Part shown: one piece after another, positions 43,022-51,925 of the stretch
How positions within the stretch are numbered: position 1 is the stretch's first letter
Layout: each line of letters begins with the position of its first letter
From: an uncultured Coriobacteriales bacterium
GTDB taxonomy: Bacteria > Actinomycetota > Coriobacteriia > Coriobacteriales > UMGS124
Direction: 5' to 3'
Length of the DNA stretch: 64,000 nucleotides
Assembly (NCBI GenBank): GCA_934636245.1
Contig: CAKUAI010000005.1
Span: 1 to 64,000 of the forward strand
Position numbers and translations under genes: made by a program
The notes under the pieces: model-generated
The model's database searches: none
The model's input: the letters and a program-made list of their open reading frames with translations, nothing else
Told to the model about the DNA's origin: nothing

Positions 43022-44011
43022 ATGGGAGAAATCGCTGTTCGCGAGGGGCTTGAGGTGCTGCGGGGGCGGGTTGTTCCCGTGCAGTGGAAAGTGCCGGCCT
43101 TTTGCACGAACGATTGGGCCGCGCTCAGGCTCGCCCGGATGTGTCGCCAGATTGGCGCGGGCGACCCCTTCGCCGTTGCCTACGGAAGCCCTCAGTGTGT
43201 TTGGGCGGGTGGTCGTGCGGCGGTAATTCGACGCGATATGTCCGAAGACGAGCTCGAACGGTATTTCTCTGCCTATGAGGCGACCGGTATGCGCGTCATG
43301 CTCACGCTTACGCGCCTCGAGGTATCGCACGCTCTGTATGCTGACCGGCAGGCTAACCTTATACTTGATGTTGCGGCTCGCCATCGAGGCGAGGCGGTGG
43401 TGGTAGACGACGGCCTCGCACGCTACATTCGCAAGCAGCGCCCGGAGCTTCGCTTGGTCGCTTCGTTTAACAAGCCGCTTTGCGAGCTCGATCCGGGCGT
43501 GTCGCCCGTTGCGGAGACGGCGTACTACCGAAGACTGCTCGGCCTCTACGACGAGGTGGTCGTGAGGTGCGAATATGCTCTCGACGATGAGCGCATCGGT
43601 CTGCTGACGAACGACGAACGAAGGCGCTGTGAGGTCATCGTCAATCAGATCTGCGTGCCGAACTGCCCTTGCGGAAGACGTCACATGGAGGCGCTTGAAG
43701 CGTGGGATAGGGGAGGCGCCCGCGGCCCCATCCAAGGCTGCCACCACACGGCAACCTCGCGGGGCCCTGAGCGCCTCGCCCATAACCTGTATATCTCAAA
43801 TGCTCGCATTGACGAGCTTGCCTCTATGGGCGTCGAGCGTTTCAAAATCGGCGGCCGCAACGCGCCGGTGGACAAGTTCATCGACCTCATGGCGACCTAT
43901 GTCTTTGAGCCTACCGGGGCAGTCCTGGCTATGAAAGACGTCCTCGCCCGTGAGTACGCGCTTGCCGCTCGTGCAGACCCGATGTTTGCGCCTTACTGTT
44001 TGCCGAGGTAA
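43022..44011 (+). CDS. Cys-rich unknown protein, possibly U32-peptidase-like
   Basis: 329 aa from ATG 43022. The alternation of hydrophobic strands and helices suits a TIM barrel. The motif C-V-P-N-C-P-C-G-R-R-H-M near residue 215 and a following Q-G-C-H-H could bind an iron-sulfur cluster, and V-E-R-F-K-I-G-G-R-N near 280 resembles the strand/loop of U32-type proteins (for example UbiU/UbiV), but the standard U32 signature is not present. It is 61 bp downstream of the beta-sandwich gene and probably co-transcribed. Function unknown. Confidence 0.55.
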   Translation: MGEIAVREGLEVLRGRVVPVQWKVPAFCTNDWAALRLARMCRQIGAGDPFAVAYGSPQCVWAGGRAAVIRRDMSEDELERYFSAYEATGMRVMLTLTRLEVSHALYADRQANLILDVAARHRGEAVVVDDGLARYIRKQRPELRLVASFNKPLCELDPGVSPVAETAYYRRLLGLYDEVVVRCEYALDDERIGLLTNDERRRCEVIVNQICVPNCPCGRRHMEALEAWDRGGARGPIQGCHHTATSRGPERLAHNLYISNARIDELASMGVERFKIGGRNAPVDKFIDLMATYVFEPTGAVLAMKDVLAREYALAARADPMFAPYCLPR

Positions 44012-44041
44012 AAGCGCCTGTTGGTAGTTTTGTGCACGCCC

Positions 44042-44680
44042 CTATCCCAGCCTCACCATCCTTGTGGCGACTCGCTCGGTGAGGCTGGGGGAGTGGGAGA
44101 CAAGGATGACGCCCATGTTTTGGGCGGCGGACTCCTCCAGGAGCACGTGCCAGATCTGCGCTTGCGTGAGCGCGTCGAGCATCGTCGAAATCTCGTCGGC
44201 GATGAGGTAGCGCGGGCGTGTGGCAAGGGCGCGGGCGATGCAGAAACGCTGCAGCTCGCCGCCGGAGAGCTCGTGGGGGAAGCGCGTGAGCCACTTGTCT
44301 TGGATGCCGAGGCGCCCAAGCAGCTCGCGATGGTCCTGTGAGAGCGCCTCGTCGCAGAGGCTGCGCAGACGCTTGTGGCCCACGCCGGCCTCGGCAAGCA
44401 TGGCGGCCATGCGCATACGCGGGTCCACGGCCTTCTCGGGGTGCTGCCACACGAGCTGCACGGGGCAGACGCCGCGCTTGGGGAGCGGATTGCCGTCGAG
44501 CAAGATGTGTCCGGCAGTGGGCTGCAGGTAGCCTGCGAGCATGCGGCACAGCGTGGTTTTGCCAAAGCCGGACGGCGCCTGGAGCGCCACGCGCTCGCCG
44601 GGCTCAATGGAGAAGTCGAGTCCCTGGTAGATGGGTGCCTTGCCTGGGTAGGCGAAGGCGATGCCGCGTGCTTCTAGCAT
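44042..44680 (-). CDS. ABC transporter ATPase, DppF/NikE-like
   Basis: 212 aa from ATG at 44680 with AGGGAGG upstream; the start overlaps the end of the preceding gene by 7 bp. Walker A A-P-S-G-F-G-K-T-T, signature L-S-G-G-E-L-Q-R and Walker B YLIADEIS (with D-E-I-S in place of D-E-P-T). It lacks the C-terminal oligopeptide extension of OppF/DppF, as in NikE. Last gene of the importer operon. Confidence 0.88.
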   Translation of the reverse strand: MLEARGIAFAYPGKAPIYQGLDFSIEPGERVALQAPSGFGKTTLCRMLAGYLQPTAGHILLDGNPLPKRGVCPVQLVWQHPEKAVDPRMRMAAMLAEAGVGHKRLRSLCDEALSQDHRELLGRLGIQDKWLTRFPHELSGGELQRFCIARALATRPRYLIADEISTMLDALTQAQIWHVLLEESAAQNMGVILVSHSPSLTERVATRMVRLG

Positions 44681-45783
44681 GTGGGGCCTCCCTGGGCGCG
44701 CTCGGAGCTGTGGGTTTGAGCGGGAGTGTCGATCTCGGCGATCTTGCCGGCTTTGCTGGCCATGTCCTCCTCGGATGTGCATGCGAACTCGTGCTCGGGC
44801 AGGGCATGCCAGAGCTGGCGCGAGAAGGGGTGGCGCAGCGTGTCGGGGCTGTTGAAGCTCTCCACGGAGGTCTCCTCCACCACGGTGCCGTCCTGGAATA
44901 CGGCCACGCGGTCGGCCACGCGCAAGGCGAGCTCGATGTCGTGCGTGATGAGCATGACGCCGCCGCCCTCGTCGGCAAAGGCGCGCAGGTCAGCCAGGGC
45001 CTTGCATGCCAGGTCGAGGTCGAGGCCGGGCGTGGGCTCGTCGGCCACGATGAGGCGCGGCTCGTCCATGAGGGCGCAGCACAGAAGCACGCGGCGCGTC
45101 ATGCCGCCGGAGAGCTCGTGGGGGTACATCTTCGCGACGTCCTCGGAAAGTCCGTAGCGGGCAAAGAGCTCCTTGCGACGCGCCTGCCTGCGCTGTTTGT
45201 CCTGGCGGTTGCGGGCGAGGCCCTCCACCTGCTTTCCCACGCGCATGAGGGGGTCGAGGTTTGCGGTGCTTTGCGGTACCAGGCTGATGCCGTGGCCGCG
45301 CAGCTCCTCAAGACGCGCCGCGTCGCATTCCTCGCCGTCGAACCAGATGCGGCCGGTCACGGTGGCGTTGGGCTCGTAAAGGCCCAAAACGGCGTCTGCC
45401 AGCAGGCTCTTGCCCGAGCCTGACGCACCCACCACGGCGATGACCTCGCCTTCGTGCACCGACACGCTCAGGTCGTGGATGACCTCCACGTCGCGGCGAC
45501 GTGCCTGGAAGAACGGCTCGTCTTCCTCGTACATGCGAAACGAAACGCCCAGGTGCTCTACCTGCAGCAGGTGATGGCCGCGCTCATGGTGGGTGTGCTC
45601 GCCATGGGTGTGATGGTGGTGCGCCTCATGGTCGGCATGGGGCGAGGGCTCATATGCGGCCACCGACGAGTCCGCATAGGCCTTGCTGTGGCGCTTCTGG
45701 GTTTCGGGCGCCTCAATGGTGACGACCGGCACCGAAGGGGTGCTTTCGGGCGCCGCGTTGTCGCGGTTATCTGCCGTATCCAT
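44674..45783 (-). CDS. ABC transporter ATPase, DppD/NikD-like, with His-rich N-terminus
   Basis: 369 aa. Residues 49-71 contain 12 His in 23 positions (H-H-H-H-T-H-G-E-H-T-H-H), placed before the ATPase core. Walker A G-A-S-G-S-G-K-S, signature L-S-G-G-M-T-R-R, Walker B LIVADEPTPGLD, H-loop I-T-H-D. His clusters in such position are typical of Ni/Zn/Co-handling proteins, favouring metal import. RBS AGGAGG precedes the ATG; 10 bp separate it from the permease gene. Confidence 0.9.
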   Translation of the reverse strand: MDTADNRDNAAPESTPSVPVVTIEAPETQKRHSKAYADSSVAAYEPSPHADHEAHHHHTHGEHTHHERGHHLLQVEHLGVSFRMYEEDEPFFQARRRDVEVIHDLSVSVHEGEVIAVVGASGSGKSLLADAVLGLYEPNATVTGRIWFDGEECDAARLEELRGHGISLVPQSTANLDPLMRVGKQVEGLARNRQDKQRRQARRKELFARYGLSEDVAKMYPHELSGGMTRRVLLCCALMDEPRLIVADEPTPGLDLDLACKALADLRAFADEGGGVMLITHDIELALRVADRVAVFQDGTVVEETSVESFNSPDTLRHPFSRQLWHALPEHEFACTSEEDMASKAGKIAEIDTPAQTHSSERAQGGPTC

Positions 45784-45793
45784 CCCCAGCCTC

Positions 45794-46714
45794 CTATTCC
45801 TGTGCGCTGTGGGGGTCGAGGAGCTTGCGCAGGTTCGAGCCTGCCACGTCGAAGAGCGCCACGGTGCCGATAAGGGCGAGGCCCGGGAACACCGCGAGCC
45901 ACCACATGCCGGCCGTGAGGTAGCTCATCGACTCCGAGAGGATGTTGCCGATGGCCGCCTGCTCGGGAGACAGGCCAAAGCCCAGGAAGGTCACTGCGGC
46001 CTCGTGCAGGATGGCATGGGGGAAGAGCAGGATGAGGCCCACGAGGAACTGCGGCAGCACGAAGGGCAGCATGTGGCGCACGGCGATGGCGACCTTGCTC
46101 ACGCCGAGCTTGCCGGCGGCGGCCACGAAGCCCGACTCGCGGCACTGCAGCACCTCGGCGCGCACGACGCGGGTGAGGCTGGGCCAGTGTGTCACGGCGA
46201 CGCCGATCGTCACGCCCCAGAAGCCCTTGCCCAGGGCATATGAGATGAGGATGAGCAGCACGATGTGCGGGATGCCCATCATGAGGTCGATGAGCCAGGT
46301 CACAACGGCGTCTGCGCGCTTGCCGCCCAGTGCGGCGAGGGTGCCCAGGGCAAGCGCGATGAGCGAGGAGACGCTTGCGGCGAGAAGGCCCACCAGCACG
46401 CTCGTGGCAAGGCCGGCAAGCGTGCGTGCGAGCATGTCGCGGCCCATGCGGTCGGTGCCGAACAGGTGCTCCCAGCAGGGGGCGATGTTCTTGGCCGAGA
46501 AGTCGGCGATGGTGGCTTTCGGGCCTATGTTGGCCCCGCAGACGACGATGGCGACAAGTGCCACGGCGGCGAGGATAAAGAGGGCAAGCGCGAGCTTTCG
46601 GCCTGCCGTGCGCCGCGATTTGGGCTGGTGAAGCACGGGCTGGGCGCTTGCGTGTGCCTCAGGGGCGCATGCTTGTGCGGCAACTGCGCCGCCGTTGGCT
46701 TGGAGGTTAGGCAT
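45794..46714 (-). CDS. ABC transporter permease, DppC/NikC-like
   Basis: 306 aa from the ATG at 46714 (RBS GGAAGGGAGG), overlapping the previous gene by 8 bp. Cytoplasmic N-terminus of about 45 residues, first TM ALFILAAVALVAIVVCGANI, then L-F-G-T-D-x-x-G-R-D typical of DppC/NikC, and the EAA-like loop A-A-A-G-K-L-G-V-S near 200. Six membrane segments in total. Confidence 0.9.
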   Translation of the reverse strand: MPNLQANGGAVAAQACAPEAHASAQPVLHQPKSRRTAGRKLALALFILAAVALVAIVVCGANIGPKATIADFSAKNIAPCWEHLFGTDRMGRDMLARTLAGLATSVLVGLLAASVSSLIALALGTLAALGGKRADAVVTWLIDLMMGIPHIVLLILISYALGKGFWGVTIGVAVTHWPSLTRVVRAEVLQCRESGFVAAAGKLGVSKVAIAVRHMLPFVLPQFLVGLILLFPHAILHEAAVTFLGFGLSPEQAAIGNILSESMSYLTAGMWWLAVFPGLALIGTVALFDVAGSNLRKLLDPHSAQE

Positions 46715-47690
46715 GGGCGCCTCCCTTCCTGATGCGCGGGTCGATGATGCCGTACAGGATGTTTGCCATGAGGTTGCCGGCAAACACGATGGCCGCCGAG
46801 AACACTGCGATGCCTGCGAGAAGCGCCGCGTCGCCGCCCAGGCCTGCGGTCACGGCCGCCTGTCCCAGACCGGGGTACGAAAAGACCTGCTCGACGAGGA
46901 CCGAGCCGCCAAAAATCTCCGAGATGGAGGCAAACTGCAGCGTGATGGCAGGAAGCGAGAGGTTGCGCAGACCATGGCGCCGCAGCGCAGACCACGTGCT
47001 GAGGCCGCGGGCACGCGCGAAGCGGATGTAGTCGCTCTCAAGCACGTCGATCGTTTTTTCGCGGGTATGCAGGGCGATGTTGGCCACGCCCAGGACCGAC
47101 AGGGTGAGGGCAGGCAGCACCATGTGGTGCAGCATGTCGGCGAAGCTCACTTCGGATGCGGCGACGCCGATGGGTACCGAAAAGCCCAGGGGGAACCAGC
47201 CGAGCTGCACGCTGAACACGATGAGCATCACGAGTGCCAGCCAGAACGTGGGGGTGGAGGCGAGCACGAGGCAATAGGCCTTCACGCAGCGGTCGAGCGT
47301 GCTGCCGCGCTTGGCGCCCGCCGCGATGCCCAGCACTCCTCCGATGATGCCCGACAGAAGCCAGGCGCACGTCATGAGGGCAAGCGAGTTACCGGCCTTC
47401 TGGGCAATGACCTCGACGACGGGGGCGTTGTAGCGAAGGGACATGCCCATGTCGCCCTGGAGCGCCGCCGAGAGCCATTCGCCATAGCGCTGCCAGAAGG
47501 GCAGGCCCACTCCCCAGTATTCGGCGAGCTGGGCGCGCTTCTCGGCGCTCATGCTGATATAGGCCGCCTGACCCACGTTTGCCTGCACGGGGTCGATGGG
47601 CGAGGCGCTGACCAGGGCAAATGTGACGAGGCTCACAGCAAAGAGCAGCAGGACCACCTTGGTTGCATTGCGTAAGATAAAACGTGCCAT
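46707..47690 (-). CDS. ABC transporter permease, DppB/NikB-like
   Basis: 327 aa with six predicted membrane segments. N-terminal signature VVLLLFAVSLVTFALVSASP, then G-D-M-G-M-S near 79 and the EAA loop F-A-R-A-R-G-L-S near 225, as in DppB/NikB. It follows the binding-protein gene after 155 bp containing a strong hairpin. Confidence 0.9.
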   Translation of the reverse strand: MARFILRNATKVVLLLFAVSLVTFALVSASPIDPVQANVGQAAYISMSAEKRAQLAEYWGVGLPFWQRYGEWLSAALQGDMGMSLRYNAPVVEVIAQKAGNSLALMTCAWLLSGIIGGVLGIAAGAKRGSTLDRCVKAYCLVLASTPTFWLALVMLIVFSVQLGWFPLGFSVPIGVAASEVSFADMLHHMVLPALTLSVLGVANIALHTREKTIDVLESDYIRFARARGLSTWSALRRHGLRNLSLPAITLQFASISEIFGGSVLVEQVFSYPGLGQAAVTAGLGGDAALLAGIAVFSAAIVFAGNLMANILYGIIDPRIRKGGAHA

Positions 47691-47725
47691 ATCGTGCCTA
47701 ACTACGCGTTGGTATGAGACGGCTA

Positions 47726-47755
47726 CGCCCCCGTGCCGAATCGGACGCGGGGGCG
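47726..47755 (-). other. Intercistronic hairpin between binding protein and permease genes
   Basis: CGCCCCCG and CGGGGGCG pair over 8 bp around a 14-nt loop. No T-tract follows on the minus strand. Such hairpins often protect the abundant binding-protein mRNA or limit read-through to the permease genes. Confidence 0.6.
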
Positions 47756-47845
47756 AGTGGGAGAGGGCTTCATCCTCGGCATCTCAAGTAGTAGGGAGAG
47801 GGAGATGACGCCGGGGAGAAGCAGGAGAACAACTTATATATAGAG

Positions 47846-49492
47846 CTAGTTCCAGCTCCACTGGTCGACGTTGTTGGCAAGCGACCAGCCGTGGCCGTGG
47901 GGGTGCGGCTTCTGCTCGGCAATCTGCAGACCGTCGCGCACGTAGTAGAGGTGGTCGATGTTGGTGAACCACACCCAGGTGGCGGCACCTTGGGGAGCCA
48001 CGCCCTGCTCGCCGTCCCACTGGGCCTTCTTCCACAGGTCGTAGGAGTCCTCGATGTGCGTCTGAGCCAGTGCCTCGTCGAGGTAGGCGTCTACCGTGGC
48101 GTTCTCGTAGCTGGAGAAGTTGCCCCAGCCGCTGGAGTAGTTGAGCTCGTACATCTCGATGGGGGCGTTGGAACCCCAGCCCCACTCGACGGGGCACTCG
48201 TACTGATGCAGGTAGAGCTCGTCCCAGCTGCCGCCTTTGGGGTTGACCTCAACGCCGATCTCACGCATCTGGTTGGCCCACTCCATGGCGATGCCCTGAC
48301 GGGCCGAGTCGCCGGCGGTGTAGTACAGGTCGAAGGCGCAGCGCACGCCGTCCTTGGCACGGATGCCGTCGCCCGAGTCAACCCAACCGGCGTCCTCAAG
48401 AATCTGGCGGGCTTTCTCGAGGTCGGTCTCGCACATCATGTCCTCGCTCGACCAGGGCAGGCCGTCGCCCACGGAGAAGGCGGGCGTACCATAGCCGTTG
48501 AGGACGTTGGAGATGAGGCGGTTGCGGTCGGTGGCGTAGTTGAGCGCGCGACGGACGGCAACGTCGCAGGTGACGTCGTTGCCCTGGGCGTAGTCGACGC
48601 CGTCGTTGCTCTTGGTGGTACCCGCAGGCACGCAGGGCAGCGACACGCCGCGCGAGTCGACGGAGGTGCAGGCGAGCAGTTCATAGCCTGCAGGAACGAC
48701 GTCGTAGTAGGTGGCGGAGGTGTAGGCGACGTCGACCTGGCCGGCCTGCGCGGCGGCGATGGAGGCGTCCTCCTCCATGAAGACGACCACGACGCGCTGC
48801 ATCTTCACGGACTCGCCGTAGTAGTCGGGGTTGGCCTTGAGGATGACCTGCTGGCCCTTGTCCCACTGCTCGAGCATGTAGCGGCCGCTGCCGATGGGGT
48901 TCGCGCCGTAGTCGGGGCCGTAGGCGTGCTCGGGCACGATGCCCATGACGGCAAGCGTGTAGAGCAGGGCGTTGAATGGCTTGTTGAGGCGCAGCTCAAC
49001 GGTGGTGTCGTCGATGACAACGGCCTCGTCGACCATGGAGAGGTCGGCCTCGGCGGCGGCGCTGTTGATGATGCCGTTGACGGTGAAGGCCACGTCGCGG
49101 GCGGTGAGGGGCTCGCCGTCGGTGAACTTGACGTCGTCGCGGATGGTGAACGTCCAGGTCAGGCCGTCCTCGGAGCACTCGTAGGAGGTTGCGAGGTCGT
49201 TTTGGAACTCGAGGTTGAGGTCGGTGGTGATGAGCGTCGACTGGATGAGCGGCTCATGCACGTGCTCGCCGCAGCCCCAGCTCACAAGTGGGTCGAAGCC
49301 GGCGGCAGGCTCCGAGCCGGTGGTCATGGTGAGGATGACCTGCGAGGGGGCGTCGCCCTCTGCCTGAGCTGGACGAGGAGCCGCAAGGCCGTTGCCCGCC
49401 GCGAGCGCGGCTGCGCCTGCCACGAGACCGCCAGCCACAACCTGCCTACGGGTGATGCCTGCCTGTGCCTTGCTGCCGTTCCATGCTGCCAT
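47846..49492 (-). CDS. ABC importer substrate-binding protein, SBP_bac_5 (NikA/DppA-like)
   Basis: 548 aa from ATG at 49492 (GAGAGGA upstream). Signal ITRRQVVAGGLVAGAAALAA is a Tat signal, as in E. coli NikA. Family 5 features include H-E-P-L near residue 80, W-T-F-T-I-R-D-D-V-K-F-T-D-G-E-P-L and N-P-I-G-S-G-R-Y. The C-terminus carries HPHGHGW, another His cluster. First gene of a five-gene operon (binding protein, two permeases, two ATPases). Nickel or another metal chelate is favoured over peptide by the Tat signal and His clusters, but peptides cannot be excluded. Confidence 0.88.
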   Translation of the reverse strand: MAAWNGSKAQAGITRRQVVAGGLVAGAAALAAGNGLAAPRPAQAEGDAPSQVILTMTTGSEPAAGFDPLVSWGCGEHVHEPLIQSTLITTDLNLEFQNDLATSYECSEDGLTWTFTIRDDVKFTDGEPLTARDVAFTVNGIINSAAAEADLSMVDEAVVIDDTTVELRLNKPFNALLYTLAVMGIVPEHAYGPDYGANPIGSGRYMLEQWDKGQQVILKANPDYYGESVKMQRVVVVFMEEDASIAAAQAGQVDVAYTSATYYDVVPAGYELLACTSVDSRGVSLPCVPAGTTKSNDGVDYAQGNDVTCDVAVRRALNYATDRNRLISNVLNGYGTPAFSVGDGLPWSSEDMMCETDLEKARQILEDAGWVDSGDGIRAKDGVRCAFDLYYTAGDSARQGIAMEWANQMREIGVEVNPKGGSWDELYLHQYECPVEWGWGSNAPIEMYELNYSSGWGNFSSYENATVDAYLDEALAQTHIEDSYDLWKKAQWDGEQGVAPQGAATWVWFTNIDHLYYVRDGLQIAEQKPHPHGHGWSLANNVDQWSWN

Positions 49493-49656
49493 GTTCGCTA
49501 TCCTCTCAAATGAGTGATACTCAGACAAGAAATGGTGTTACGAGAGGCATCATACACGCTTTGGAGGAGGGTTGGAGTCCTCAATAACATTATTTTTGAA
49601 TTCGTATTACCCTTCAGGGGCGAGCGGTGCGAGCGGTGCGAGCGGGCGGCGCAGAA

Positions 49657-49794
49657 ATGAGCGCATGTTTGCGTTTTAATGTTGGGCAGGCGAGTATGGC
49701 TCCGAGGCTGCATATCGTTTTGCCTGGTAGATGACGTACGACTATTCGGGCTATCTGGCCCGGCAGAATTAAAACGCAAACATGCAGGGTTTTT
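49657..49794 (+). repeat. Long-hairpin repeat element, copy C
   Basis: Perfect 18-bp arms GCATGTTTGCGTTTTAAT (49663-49680) and its complement (49768-49785) flank an 87-nt core, followed by GGGTTTTT. Copy D (53836-53976) aligns without gaps and shares CCTGGTAGATG, GGCTATCT and AAAATGAGCGCATGTTTG (nearly complete). Located between the divergent importer and flavoprotein genes, pointing toward the latter. Confidence 0.85.
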
Positions 49795-49914
49795 GCCAGG
49801 GCCGGCAGGGTTGCGGGTGGAGTCAGCGGGCGCGCTGAGTGAGGGCTTGTTGATGGCCGACCTCGGGCGTCAGTGGTAGGTAAAACTTGCCCGTTTTGTC
49901 GAAACACGCCATCT

Positions 49915-49934
49915 ACCTGCGCAAATAGTGTCAA
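49915..49934 (-). promoter_or_regulatory. TTGACA motif upstream of flavoprotein and importer genes
   Basis: Minus strand TTGACACTATTTGCGCAGGT. TTGACACTAT matches 12756-12765, and GACAnnnTTTgCGCAG matches the reverse of the conserved segments at 20822-20849 and 25969-25996. It may be a regulator site or the -35 region of a minus-strand promoter. The rest of 49493-50082 apart from the repeat element shows nothing else. Confidence 0.4.
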
Positions 49935-50082
49935 CCAAATTCCTGAAAACATTTTTCGCCACATTCGGGTGAACCCCCTTATACGAAACGAGACCTAGGA
50001 TGGGTTTCAGCCGACGGCACAAGGGAGCCTGGATGGGCATGGCCGCCGGTGGGCTTACTCGCTCCATACAAGGAGGATTGCT

Positions 50083-51918
50083 ATGAGCTCTGAGATGTCT
50101 CGTCGTTCGTTCTTCGGTGTCGGCGCAGCCGCCGTCGCCGCCGTTGCCGGCGCTGCCAACCTCGCCAGCACCGCCCAAGCCGCCCCTGGTGCCATGCCCG
50201 GTGGCGGCGCCACGGGCACCGCTACCACCGACGAGAGCACGACGGGTAACACCCACCTCGCCGTCAACGACACCGGAAACCCCGGCTACTGGGACGAGAA
50301 CGGCCTGTGGATTCCCGGCTGGCTTGTGGCCCCGGCGGCTCCCGAGGCGGCAGACGAGGAGCTTGATTGCGACGTGCTCGTCGTCGGCCTGGGCGTAGCC
50401 GGCCTGTGCGCCGCCCGTGCCGCCATCGAGGAGGGCGCGAACGTCATCTGCGTCGAGCAGTCTGAGAACTACAACTGCCGTGCCGCCCAGTTCGGCAACA
50501 TCAACTCCAGCTGGGCCCAGAAGGGTGGCGTCGTCTTTACCCCCGAGGACAAGATCGGCATGCTCAATGCTGAGATGCAGGCCAACGGCTGGCGCCCCGA
50601 CGCGCGCATCTGGAACTACTGGATCAACCACTCTGGCGAGGCGTTCGACTGGCATGTCTCGGCCAACCCCGACATCATCTTCCTGGACCCCAACCAGACC
50701 CCCACTGAGTCCGGCGTCCCCGGCGACCAGGTGCCTTCGGGTGGCATGGGCGGCGAGTCGGTCGACGGCAACATGTATATGACCTGCTTCAACAACCCCA
50801 AGAACCCCGAGTACGACTACGACACCGAGCTGTACCCCATGTACCCCGATGTTATCTGCTTCCGTCCCGATCAGGTTGCCCTGAACGACAAGATTATGGA
50901 GATCATCCAGGCCAGCGCTGACGTGCATTTCTCCACCAAGTGCCTGCAGTTCATCACGAACGACGAGGGCGCGGTCGTGGGCGCTTGGTGCAAGGATGCC
51001 GACGGCAAGGTCACCAAGATCAACGCCAAGGCTGTCATCGACGCGTGCGGCGACTACGGCTCGAACACCGAGATGCGCTCCTACTACAGCCATGAGTCCT
51101 TCGAGATGATGTTTGGCTGGACCTCCACCGACTACGAAGGCAACCCCACCAACATGGGCATGGGCCTCAAGATGGCCGCCTGGGCCGGTGCAGCCCCTGA
51201 GTTCTCCGCCGCTGCCGTCATGACGCACTCCTTCGGTGGTGCCCTTGGCTGCGACCCGTTCCTGCTGGTCAACAAGAACGGCGACCGTTTCTGCAACGAG
51301 GACGTGCCCGGACACCTTCTTTCCCAGGTGACCATCCGTCAGCCCGAGCAGAAGACCTTCCAGATTTTCGACTCCAAGTATCCCGAGCAGGTGCACACCA
51401 TGCCCAACGGCCATGCCTGCTACTGGAACATCAACGACGACCTGGAGAGCGAGCCCTGGGGCAACTACATCGAGAAGATCGGTCAGCGCTCCACGGCCGA
51501 GGTCGAGGAGGCCGCCACGGCCAAGGCCGACACCATCGAGGAGCTTGCCGAGGCCATCGGCGTGCCTGCCGACGAGCTCAGCAAGACCATCGCTCGTTAC
51601 AACGAGCTTGCCCGCCTGGGTCGCGACGACGACTTCGGCAAGCGCGCCGACCGCATGTATCCCATCGTCGAGCCGCCGTTCTATGCCAGCGAGATCAGCA
51701 ACATCTTCGCCTTCTGCATGACGCACGGCATCCGCTCCGACGTTGACTGCCACGCCCTCAACAAGGACTGGCAGGTCGTGCCCGGCCTGTACGTGTGCGG
51801 CAACACCCAGGGCTGCCGTTTCGCCGAGGACTACCCCACAACCATCATGGGCGTCTCCCACGGCATGGCGATGACCTTTGGCCGTCTGGCTGGCATCAAC
51901 GCAGCTCAGGGCAAGTAA
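50083..51918 (+). CDS. Exported FAD-dependent reductase
   Basis: 611 aa from ATG 50083 (RBS AAGGAGG). Tat signal MSRRSFFGVGAAAVAAVAGA. A 60-residue Gly/Thr-rich linker precedes the FAD domain, DVLVVGLGVAGLCAARAAIE. C-terminal FAD motif GLYVCGNTQGCRFAEDYPTT. No FMN domain, no heme. It lacks the fumarate reductase active-site signature; R-C/H residues that would bind substrate cannot be assigned. It is preceded by repeat element C and followed by structured RNA copy B. No regulator gene is adjacent. Confidence 0.88.
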   Translation: MSSEMSRRSFFGVGAAAVAAVAGAANLASTAQAAPGAMPGGGATGTATTDESTTGNTHLAVNDTGNPGYWDENGLWIPGWLVAPAAPEAADEELDCDVLVVGLGVAGLCAARAAIEEGANVICVEQSENYNCRAAQFGNINSSWAQKGGVVFTPEDKIGMLNAEMQANGWRPDARIWNYWINHSGEAFDWHVSANPDIIFLDPNQTPTESGVPGDQVPSGGMGGESVDGNMYMTCFNNPKNPEYDYDTELYPMYPDVICFRPDQVALNDKIMEIIQASADVHFSTKCLQFITNDEGAVVGAWCKDADGKVTKINAKAVIDACGDYGSNTEMRSYYSHESFEMMFGWTSTDYEGNPTNMGMGLKMAAWAGAAPEFSAAAVMTHSFGGALGCDPFLLVNKNGDRFCNEDVPGHLLSQVTIRQPEQKTFQIFDSKYPEQVHTMPNGHACYWNINDDLESEPWGNYIEKIGQRSTAEVEEAATAKADTIEELAEAIGVPADELSKTIARYNELARLGRDDDFGKRADRMYPIVEPPFYASEISNIFAFCMTHGIRSDVDCHALNKDWQVVPGLYVCGNTQGCRFAEDYPTTIMGVSHGMAMTFGRLAGINAAQGK

Positions 51919-51925
51919 GTGGGTT

